Positions 6,112 through 11,740 of a stretch of DNA of 12,138 bases are shown one piece after another. The DNA is from CAYTYX01 sp964442325 (GTDB lineage Bacteria; Patescibacteriota; Saccharimonadia; Saccharimonadales; UBA10212). Location: the NCBI GenBank assembly GCA_964442325.1, contig CAYTYX010000011.1, positions 1-12,138 on the forward strand, read 5' to 3'. Positions within the stretch are counted from its first letter, which is position 1, and every line of letters starts with the position of its first letter. Position numbers and translations under genes: made by a program. The notes under the pieces were generated by a model. It ran no database searches, was not told the DNA's origin, and worked only from the letters and a program-made list of their open reading frames with translations.

Positions 6112-6383
6112 ATGTCGCAATTTTTGATAACGGCTCTGAGAAGATACTTGCCATACGCTGTGGTGATGCCGATGAAGGCGGGGCAACCATGGATATTGAC
6201 ACCGGAGACTTCAAAAGACTGGATGATATGAACGTCAGCCTCCCGGCAGCTGCGATCGACGAACTAAGAGGGATGGACACTACAACCGGCACTATATTTA
6301 CAGGCTAAGTTACGCTTCAAGACGGCGATGAAGGAACCCTACTTATCCGTCACGGCGATTCTGCACAGGCACGCTATAACTAG
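6112..6383 (+). pseudogene. Decayed small gene, frameshift near the start and one internal stop
   Basis: A strong ribosome site (AGGAGG, 6098-6103) is followed by ATG 6112, but that frame runs only 39 codons (MSQFLITALRR...) to TGA 6229-6231. The protein-like frame is shifted: from codon 6117 it reads AIFDNGSEKILAIRCGD, continues to TAA 6306-6308, and after that single stop reads another 24 codons (VTLQDGDEGTLLIRHGD...) to TAG 6381-6383. That final stop shares a palindromic CTAG with the convergent gene's stop, as at other convergent pairs here, so 6383 looks like the ancestral end. One base restored after the ATG would give about 90 codons. Family unknown. The two halves resemble each other faintly (ILAIRCGD and LLIRHGD). 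Alternatively the 39-codon ORF is itself a genuine small protein. Confidence 0.5.
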
Positions 6384-6865
6384 CGGCCGCGGATAGTGCG
6401 ACCAATGCCGGCTAGGGCGAGCCACGCTCCTCTGTCAGACTCTGTTGGCTCTTTAGAATTACGAAAGGCAGTCACCATCCTTTCTTGAACCATTAAGAAT
6501 GAATGGCCAAAAAGGTGCATCTTTTCTATGGATAGCCAGCCTACCGGAGTTTTTTCGTAAATGCCAAGCGCAGAGAAGCCAGCCAGTCGGGCCACTGTTT
6601 GGACGTTTTGGCGCGTAAGTTCTCTGGTGGCGGCGCGGTAAGTATCAAAACCTCGCAAGATTATTAACATATCAACCGGTTGCAGCACCTCGTCTTCGGC
6701 CGGTTTATGCTCTGTCTCAATCGCACTCTCGCGGTCTGGTTTTGTTATCTTGGTAACCGTTAAATCACGCGACAACGCTTCGCCGGCCATCGTATCGGCC
6801 ATATCATAGAACTCGTTGCCAAGTACGGGCAGCTTCGAGCTCTCTAGATATCTCCAATCCAACAT
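6380..6865 (-). CDS. Protein of unknown function, 161 residues
   Basis: No family recognised. It starts MLDWRYLESSKLPVLG, has an acidic, low-hydrophobicity middle (about residues 40-62, TKPDRESAIETEHKPAEDE), then a compact half with strand-helix elements (VDMLIILRGFDTYRAATREL, 64-83), and ends GIGRTIRGR. No signal peptide or membrane helix. The acidic stretch may be a linker between two small domains. A consensus TATAAT on the minus strand ends 11 nt before the ATG, supporting the start and suggesting a very short leader. It is divergent from the heliorhodopsin gene across 94 bp and convergent with the decayed ORF. Confidence 0.7.
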   Translation of the reverse strand: MLDWRYLESSKLPVLGNEFYDMADTMAGEALSRDLTVTKITKPDRESAIETEHKPAEDEVLQPVDMLIILRGFDTYRAATRELTRQNVQTVARLAGFSALGIYEKTPVGWLSIEKMHLFGHSFLMVQERMVTAFRNSKEPTESDRGAWLALAGIGRTIRGR

Positions 6866-6876
6866 AATTGAGACTG

Positions 6877-6882
6877 ATTATA
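6877..6882 (-). promoter_or_regulatory. -10 box of the 161-residue gene
   Basis: The minus strand reads TATAAT, 11 nt before the ATG at 6863-6865. It lies inside a perfect 12-bp palindrome (GATTATATAATC, 6876-6887), which could also be a regulator site. Confidence 0.5.
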
Positions 6883-6944
6883 TAATCAACCGACCCAAGT
6901 AGCAAGCATCTGGGCTGTGGGTTTATCCAGTGGCAGGGCTAGGG

Positions 6945-6950
6945 TATAGT
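6945..6950 (+). promoter_or_regulatory. -10 box of the heliorhodopsin gene, leaderless-type
   Basis: TATAGT ends 9 nt before ATG 6960, so the leader should be 0-3 nt. This rules against an in-frame GTG start at 6930, which lies upstream of the box. The -35 position (TTTATC, 6922-6927) is weak. Confidence 0.5.
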
Positions 6951-6959
6951 AGGTTAAGC

Positions 6960-7721
6960 ATGAGCGATATAAAAATATCTAGCTTGCGCCGGCTCAATCT
7001 TATAGCTGCCGCACTACACGCCGGGCAGGGCATAGCAGTTTTACTACTGGCTACTAACTTCAAACTGCCCGTCACTGGCGCCTACTTGACCTTCAATACA
7101 GCCACAAACCACTTAGATGCGGCTAGCCACACGCTATTTAATATGCCAATCGCTTGGCTAATCGCCGGCTTTTTCTTTATCTCGGCGCTATTTCACCTCG
7201 CCATCGCCACGCTTTACCGGCGGACCTACGCCGCCAATCTAGCAAGAGGTATCAACAAAGCTCGCTGGTTTGAGTATTCTTTGAGCGCCGGTGTAATGAT
7301 GGTGGCCATCGCCATGCTAGTTGGTATTTACGACGTGATGAGCCTGCTGCTGATATTTGCCCTAGTTGCCATAATGAACCTATCGGGGCTGGCAATGGAA
7401 ACTTACAACCAAAATAAAGAAAAGGTAAACTGGCTGGCTTATAAAATTGGTAGTTTGGCTGGGGTTGTGCCGTGGCTGGCCGTAGCGTTTTACATCTGGT
7501 ACAGCGGACATAACGGCAGCGGGCCGCCAACTTTTGTTTACTTTATTTTTGCCAGCCTGTTTGTCTTTTTCAGCTGCTTTGCCCTAAATATGTGGCTGCA
7601 GTACAAACGTATCGACAAATGGGCCGATTACCTGTATGGCGAACGCGTTTATATCTGGCTTAGCCTGATTGCCAAAAGCCTGCTGGCTTGGCAGGTCTTT
7701 GCTGGCACGCTTAGGCCTTAA
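6960..7721 (+). CDS. Heliorhodopsin
   Basis: A 253-residue, seven-helix retinal protein of the heliorhodopsin family, light-responsive membrane proteins with the N-terminus on the cytoplasmic side. Hallmarks: the TM3 motif RWFEYSLSA with counterion Glu105; conserved His20 (AALHAGQG) and His79 (ALFHLA); and the TM7 retinal-binding signature IAKSLLAWQVFAGTLRP with Schiff-base Lys239, close to Lys241 of the reference heliorhodopsin 48C12. Length and helix number match intact family members and all key residues are present, so it should be functional if retinal is available. No carotenoid cleavage or retinal synthesis gene is in the window. Most heliorhodopsins do not pump ions and probably signal, or aid transporters or enzymes; no partner is evident. 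The stop overlaps that of the convergent cupin gene by 4 nt. Confidence 0.95.
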   Translation: MSDIKISSLRRLNLIAAALHAGQGIAVLLLATNFKLPVTGAYLTFNTATNHLDAASHTLFNMPIAWLIAGFFFISALFHLAIATLYRRTYAANLARGINKARWFEYSLSAGVMMVAIAMLVGIYDVMSLLLIFALVAIMNLSGLAMETYNQNKEKVNWLAYKIGSLAGVVPWLAVAFYIWYSGHNGSGPPTFVYFIFASLFVFFSCFALNMWLQYKRIDKWADYLYGERVYIWLSLIAKSLLAWQVFAGTLRP

Positions 7722-8086
7722 TAGTCAGCGGCGTCGGCTTCGGCTTTGGTTTTATGGATAGTGCCGTCTGGGTGATGCGGCGGGCTATAGGTAGTGATGA
7801 TTTTCATCGCTGCGTCGCCTTTGGTGATGAAGTTATGCTTAGTGCCGGCTGGTACTAGCACTAAATCACCGGCGTTGTAGTCGGCTGGTTGGCCGTCTAG
7901 CACCACTTGGCCAGCGCCGTCTACCAAATACAGAACTTGGTCGTTGTCGGCGTGGATTTCTTCGCCAATTTCGCCACCGGGCGGGATGCTCATTATTACC
8001 ACCTGAACGTATTTGCCTGTGGCCAGCACCTGCCTAAAGTATTCGTTTGCCTTTGCTTGTCCTAAAATATTTTTAATCTGTGCCAT
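7718..8086 (-). CDS. Cupin-domain protein (single domain, HxDxDQ type)
   Basis: A 122-residue single-domain cupin (double-stranded beta barrel). Motif 1 is EEIHADNDQVLYLVDG with His45 and Gln50; motif 2 is GDLVLVPAGTKHNF with His84. The C-terminus SPPHHPDGTIHKTKAEA is a recurrent feature of this small-cupin subfamily, known from many bacteria without an assigned reaction. It is probably a metal-binding enzyme or sugar/small-molecule binder. The start is well supported by AGGAGG (8091-8096 on the minus strand), 4 nt before the ATG, so unlike many neighbours this gene has a leader. It is divergent from the methyltransferase gene. Confidence 0.88.
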   Translation of the reverse strand: MAQIKNILGQAKANEYFRQVLATGKYVQVVIMSIPPGGEIGEEIHADNDQVLYLVDGAGQVVLDGQPADYNAGDLVLVPAGTKHNFITKGDAAMKIITTYSPPHHPDGTIHKTKAEADAADY

Positions 8087-8104
8087 AACCCCTCCTTTCT
8101 TTTA

Positions 8105-8110
8105 AGTATA
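8105..8110 (-). promoter_or_regulatory. -10 box of the cupin gene at 7718-8086
   Basis: The minus strand reads TATACT, 18 nt before the ATG, leaving room for the AGGAGG ribosome site. No clear -35 box. Confidence 0.4.
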
Positions 8111-8143
8111 CTCCCGACCATAGGTTCTTCGCTCAAACAGAGG

Positions 8144-8163
8144 TATAATTGCAAACAAAGGAG
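8144..8163 (+). promoter_or_regulatory. -10 box and ribosome site of the methyltransferase gene
   Basis: Consensus TATAAT (8144-8149) is followed by AAAGGAG (8157-8163), 6 nt before GTG 8170. This promoter and strong ribosome site decide the GTG start and mark the left edge of the A+T-rich island. Confidence 0.6.
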
Positions 8164-8169
8164 ACCTAA

Positions 8170-9273
8170 GTGGCTCGAAGCGATTTACGTACCGCACAAA
8201 AGGCGAAGATTGATGAGTTCTACACACAGCTCGAAGATATAGAGAAAGAGCTCAAGCACTACAAAAACCAGATCAAGGGCAAGGTGATATTCTGTAACTG
8301 CGACGATCCTTACGAGAGCAATTTTTTCAAGTACTTCGCTAGCAACTTCAATTATTTAGGCCTGAAAAAGCTCATAGCAACTAGCTACACAAAATCACCA
8401 ATAGCAGGCAAACAATTAGATTTGTTTGATGTCGAAGGCCTGAAGCCCGACGGTAAGCAACCTTTTAAGATTGAAATAAATGAGGTTCCAGATAGCAACG
8501 ATGATGGAACTATTAGTTTGGTGGATGTAGAGTATTTACTTAAGCACGACAAAAATATTGCAACTCCACTACTGGAGAACGGTGATTTCCGCAGCGATGA
8601 GTGTATTGAACTTCTCAAAGAAGCTAATATTGTAGTTACCAATCCGCCGTTCTCGCTATTTCGCGAATATGTAGCGCAGCTTGAAGAGTTTGACAAAAAA
8701 TTTATAATTATCGGCAACACAAACTCATTCACGTATAAAGAAATATTCAGACTATTCAAAGAGGATAAGATTCGGACAGGGTATACAAACTTTAACGTTG
8801 GGATGTTCTTTGTCGTCCCCGATGACTGGGAAAAGTATCACCATGTAGACGACCAAGGTAAAAAGATTGCCCGTGTGTCGACTTCGTGTTGGTTCACGAA
8901 TCTAGCTGTAGAAAAACATAAAGAAAAGGTAACCTTATATAAAAAGTATAACCCTCGCGAGTATCCCAAATATGACAACTATGATGCAATTAACGTCAAT
9001 AAATACACAGATATTCCATACGACTTCGACGGAGTTGTGGGAGTTCCGATTACATTTTTAGATAAATACAATCCTGAACAATTCGAAATAATTGGGCTTG
9101 GCATATCAAATTCAGGGCTAGAGATTGGTGTTGAGCCATACAAACCCCAACATAAGAAGTATAGAAAAGAGGTACAGCAAAGAGGTGCCGTTGATGGAGA
9201 TTTATATATGATTACGAATGGAATTGTTGATGTACCATATGCCCGGGTATTGATTAAACGAAAGGATGCATAG
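8170..9273 (+). CDS. Adenine-specific DNA methyltransferase, EcoRI family
   Basis: A 367-residue SAM-dependent N6-adenine methyltransferase of the EcoRI-methylase family (M.EcoRI has 326 residues). Catalytic motif IV NPPF is at 158-161, within VVTNPPFSLFREYV. The N-terminal CNCDDPYESNFFKYF (42-55) and ENGDFRSDECI (136-146) also fit this family. A helical leader of about 35 residues precedes the fold. The GTG start is set by AAAGGAG 6 nt upstream. The nuclease gene begins 1 nt after its stop, so the two are translationally coupled and probably form one modification-restriction unit. Codon use is more A/T rich than in the flanking genes, in line with horizontal transfer. The recognition site cannot be read from sequence; GAATTC is only the family namesake. 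Confidence 0.92.
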   Translation: MARSDLRTAQKAKIDEFYTQLEDIEKELKHYKNQIKGKVIFCNCDDPYESNFFKYFASNFNYLGLKKLIATSYTKSPIAGKQLDLFDVEGLKPDGKQPFKIEINEVPDSNDDGTISLVDVEYLLKHDKNIATPLLENGDFRSDECIELLKEANIVVTNPPFSLFREYVAQLEEFDKKFIIIGNTNSFTYKEIFRLFKEDKIRTGYTNFNVGMFFVVPDDWEKYHHVDDQGKKIARVSTSCWFTNLAVEKHKEKVTLYKKYNPREYPKYDNYDAINVNKYTDIPYDFDGVVGVPITFLDKYNPEQFEIIGLGISNSGLEIGVEPYKPQHKKYRKEVQQRGAVDGDLYMITNGIVDVPYARVLIKRKDA

Positions 9274-9274
9274 A

Positions 9275-10366
9275 ATGAAAATTGAGCTACACCGCATGAA
9301 GGTTCGTGATGTTATTGATGGTTACAAGGACAACGCCGAAGAGGGTGTCGTTGCCTATGGAGGCAAGCTTAATATCCGCCCAAAGTACCAACGGGAATTT
9401 GTTTATAGTGGCAAACAGCGCGATGCGGTTATTGATACAGTTAAGAAGAGCTTCCCGCTTAATGTTATGTATTGGATGATAAATGATGATGGCGGCTATG
9501 AAGTGCTCGATGGACAGCAGCGCACCATCAGCATAGGTCAATATGTGAATAGTGATTTTTCGCTTGATGGCATGATGTTCCATAATCTTACGGCGGAAGA
9601 GCGGGACAAGATACTTGATTATGAAATAATGATCTACTTTTGTGAAGGAACTGATCGCGAGCGACTGGATTGGTTCGAAATCATCAATATAGCGGGCGAG
9701 AAACTAACACCACAAGAAATTAGAAACGCTGTTTATACTGGTCCATGGTTATCTGATGCAAAGCTAAAGTTTAGCAAGTCTAACTGTGCTGCATATCTTC
9801 TCGCTAACGACGGAGGACAATTAGTAGTTGGATCGCCAATTCGACAGGAATACTTAGAAAAAGCACTGTCTTGGATCAATAATGGCGATATACGGGAATA
9901 TATGGCTCGACACCAAAAAGACCCCAACGCCAACGAACTATGGCACTACTTTCAAGAAGTCATAGATTGGGTGCATAGAACGTTCCCGAAGTATCGCCAA
10001 GAGATGAAGAGCGTTGAGTGGGGCTTGCTGTATAACGAATTCAAAGATGCCAAGCTAGATCCTGATGAGCTTGAGGCCAAAGTATCGAGGCTTATGCAGG
10101 ATGAAGATGTAACCAAAAAGTCCGGAATTTACCCGTATGTCTTAATCCACGAGGAAAAATGGCTTAATATACGTGGTTTTAGCCCAAAGGAGCGCCGCGA
10201 GGCATATGAGCGTCAAGGTGGTGTCTGCGCAAAATGCGGTAGGCACTTCGAGTTGGGTGAGATGGAGGCCGACCACATAACTCCGTGGGTTGAGGGCGGA
10301 AAAACTGACGCCGAGAACTGCCAAATGTTGTGCAGAGACGATAACCGTCGAAAGGGCAGGATATAA
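9275..10366 (+). CDS. DUF262-HNH nuclease, GmrSD-like restriction enzyme
   Basis: A 363-residue fusion of an N-terminal DUF262 (ParB/Srx-like NTP-binding fold) with a C-terminal HNH nuclease. DUF262 marks: PKYQREFVYSGKQRDAVIDT (36-55), FPLN (60-63) and the signature DGQQRT (79-84). The HNH part shows Cys318-Cys321, ADHITPWVEGG (332-342; catalytic His334), Asn348 and Cys353. The usual fourth zinc cysteine (LCxxCN) is Asp356 here (LCRDDN). ATG 9275 is chosen over ATG 9266 because AAAGG (9261-9265) directly abuts the earlier codon but is well spaced from this one. DUF262-HNH proteins include GmrSD and SspE, which cut foreign DNA with NTP or modification sensing. Directly after a methyltransferase it is likely the restriction partner. 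The target is unknown. Confidence 0.88.
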   Translation: MKIELHRMKVRDVIDGYKDNAEEGVVAYGGKLNIRPKYQREFVYSGKQRDAVIDTVKKSFPLNVMYWMINDDGGYEVLDGQQRTISIGQYVNSDFSLDGMMFHNLTAEERDKILDYEIMIYFCEGTDRERLDWFEIINIAGEKLTPQEIRNAVYTGPWLSDAKLKFSKSNCAAYLLANDGGQLVVGSPIRQEYLEKALSWINNGDIREYMARHQKDPNANELWHYFQEVIDWVHRTFPKYRQEMKSVEWGLLYNEFKDAKLDPDELEAKVSRLMQDEDVTKKSGIYPYVLIHEEKWLNIRGFSPKERREAYERQGGVCAKCGRHFELGEMEADHITPWVEGGKTDAENCQMLCRDDNRRKGRI

Positions 10367-10385
10367 ACGCGGTGTGCAATTTTAG

Positions 10386-10393
10386 TATAAAAT
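10386..10393 (+). promoter_or_regulatory. -10 box of the GIY-YIG-like gene
   Basis: TATAAAAT ends 11 nt before ATG 10405 in the 38-bp gap after the nuclease gene, so the mRNA leader should be only a few nucleotides. It suggests a second transcription unit running to the terminator at 11708. Confidence 0.45.
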
Positions 10394-10404
10394 GTAAGTA
10401 GAGT

Positions 10405-10788
10405 ATGTACCCGAACCCTTATCCAGTTACCTGGATAAAAAACACGATTAACGGCGAGTATTTCGACCTCCTACGTCTCGACCTAGGGGCACCTTATTTT
10501 ATTAACAAAAGCGGTGTGTATGTCATCTGGTATGCATCACCAAGTGGCTCTAAGGTTATACGCGTAGGACAAGGTTCACCGATATCTGATCGCCTTAGGG
10601 AGCACAGAATGAATCCACAAATTAATCAGTACGCCGCCTACGGCCCATTAAAAGTCTCCTGGGTGGTCCTTCCACGTAACCCCGAGCTTTTTGACCGCAT
10701 AGAAGCATACTTGTATGATTACTATAGGCCAGTGGTGGGGGAAAGAGCTCCGAATGCGGTGCCTCTTCCTGTCGATCCACTACTATGA
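10405..10788 (+). CDS. GIY-YIG-like nuclease-fold protein
   Basis: A 127-residue small protein with a GIY-YIG-type core. GVYVIWY (37-43) stands for the GIY strand and VIRVGQG (51-57) for the YIG strand. Then come SDRLREHR (61-68, with the helix Arg), a middle strand LKVSWVVLP, and IEAYLYDYYRPVVGE (99-113) with the candidate metal-binding Glu100. The tail GERAPNAVPLPVDPL resembles uncharacterised single-domain relatives in bacteria and phages (recalled, not searched). The N-terminal 30 residues (with TWIKNTINGEYFDLLRLDL) form a short added region. It may nick or cut DNA, or be a binding-only variant. Its stop overlaps the next start (ATGA). Confidence 0.7.
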   Translation: MYPNPYPVTWIKNTINGEYFDLLRLDLGAPYFINKSGVYVIWYASPSGSKVIRVGQGSPISDRLREHRMNPQINQYAAYGPLKVSWVVLPRNPELFDRIEAYLYDYYRPVVGERAPNAVPLPVDPLL

Positions 10789-11285
10789 ATCACTCAACCT
10801 TGTTTGATATACTCGACGCCATTATCGGACCTCTTGTGGTCGGCTTAGTGGTGGGAGCCGTTTTATTTAGACTTGGACAGAGTGATATAGAAAAACGAAC
10901 CAAAAATAGCGCTATTCGCGGACTGATGACTTATAGGGGAGACTACTCATCGCCCGATTTTAGGAGAGCCTTAAACAAAGTGTCCATAACTTTCCACGAT
11001 GATGAAGAAACGAGAAAACAAATACGTGATCTGTATGAGATTATTAATAATCCAGCTAGTCAAGCTGCAAGTGTTAATCGAAAAATAGTTGGCGTTATCT
11101 ATTACCTGTGCCACAATAACGGGTTCGCGGGCATTACGGAATATGATATAGACCAGTCGTTTCCAGAGACAAAGCAGGTTCCAAATCCAACCCAAGAGGA
11201 GGGCTCTCCGCCAATTAGCTCAATGGCAAATAAGGATGGTAAAAAGTCAGAGGAGCATAAAACCAAGGGCGATGAAGGGGTATAG
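10785..11285 (+). CDS. One-pass membrane protein, DUF6680-like
   Basis: A 166-residue protein: one N-terminal membrane helix (about 8-30, LDAIIGPLVVGLVVGAVLF), then a cytoplasmic domain with RGLMTYRGDYSSPDFRRALN (45-64) and a helix-rich segment to about 115, then a low-complexity hydrophilic tail of about 40 residues. The arrangement of a TM helix, a TxRxxxxSPxxxxALN-type motif and an acidic helix recalls DUF6680, an uncharacterised family; this match is from memory and tentative. It overlaps the GIY-YIG-like gene by ATGA, so the two are translationally coupled and may act together at the membrane. The last 14 nt overlap the following cupin gene. Confidence 0.65.
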   Translation: MNHSTLFDILDAIIGPLVVGLVVGAVLFRLGQSDIEKRTKNSAIRGLMTYRGDYSSPDFRRALNKVSITFHDDEETRKQIRDLYEIINNPASQAASVNRKIVGVIYYLCHNNGFAGITEYDIDQSFPETKQVPNPTQEEGSPPISSMANKDGKKSEEHKTKGDEGV

Positions 11286-11694
11286 GGTTTTAGGGGCGGA
11301 TGAGGCGAAGGATTATTACGCCGGGACGGATGTGCCCGGTGAGTTTCGGCGGTTAACCGACAAGCTCGGAGCTAAGCAACTGGCCGTCACACTACTGCGC
11401 ATCCCGCCGCACAGCGATTTCGAACAAGGTACTGGCCACTATCACGACGAGATTGAAGAAATCTACATCATCACCCGCGGCACTCTGACAATGCGTTTTG
11501 GTGATGACATCATCAAAGTTCCGGCCGATTCGGCCGTAGTGGTAGAGCCTAAAACGCTGCACAGTCACCGCAACGAAGGCGACGAGCCGGTAGATATGTG
11601 GGCTATCTCGCGCCAGCTGGGCAAAAACGACGCTACATTGATTAAAAAATTCTGGGCCGCCTCGCCCAAAGCTAAACAAAAACGCCAAAAATAA
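11272..11694 (+). CDS. Cupin-domain protein (single domain, HxH type)
   Basis: A 140-residue single cupin barrel. Motif 1, GTGHYHDEIEEIYIITRG, gives metal ligands His56, His58 and Glu62 or Glu63; motif 2, PADSAVVVEPKTLHSHRN, gives His97. Such proteins bind Fe, Mn, Ni or Zn and act as isomerases, dioxygenases or binding proteins; the reaction is not inferable here. ATG 11272 is used because conserved sequence begins there and the upstream in-frame ATG 11236 would extend into the preceding gene's low-complexity tail. It overlaps that gene by 14 nt and precedes a strong terminator, so it is probably the last gene of its operon. Codon use returns to the less A+T-rich style of the left flank, suggesting it is resident rather than part of the island. 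It differs clearly from the cupin at 7718-8086. Confidence 0.88.
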   Translation: MKGYRVLGADEAKDYYAGTDVPGEFRRLTDKLGAKQLAVTLLRIPPHSDFEQGTGHYHDEIEEIYIITRGTLTMRFGDDIIKVPADSAVVVEPKTLHSHRNEGDEPVDMWAISRQLGKNDATLIKKFWAASPKAKQKRQK

Positions 11695-11707
11695 GTGCTG
11701 ATAAGGG

Positions 11708-11737
11708 AAAGGGCTCTTCCGAAGAAGAGCCCTTTTT
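11708..11737. terminator. Strong terminator after the cupin gene
   Basis: AAAGGGCTCTTC (11708-11719) pairs perfectly with GAAGAGCCCTTT (11724-11735) around a CGAA loop, and the 3' run is TTTTT. It sits between two convergent genes and may serve both: the minus-strand gene stops at 11741, just before it. Confidence 0.9.
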
Positions 11738-11740
11738 ACC

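Noticed and set aside
5905..6186. 93-codon minus-strand ORF across the small-RNA and decayed-ORF region
   Set aside because: Low-complexity His/Ser/Trp-rich translation crossing a terminator and a promoter; no ribosome site or family resemblance.
6930..6959. GTG 6930 as the heliorhodopsin start
   Set aside because: The -10 box lies at 6945-6950, inside that extension, and His/Glu/Lys spacing fits the reference protein when ATG 6960 is used.
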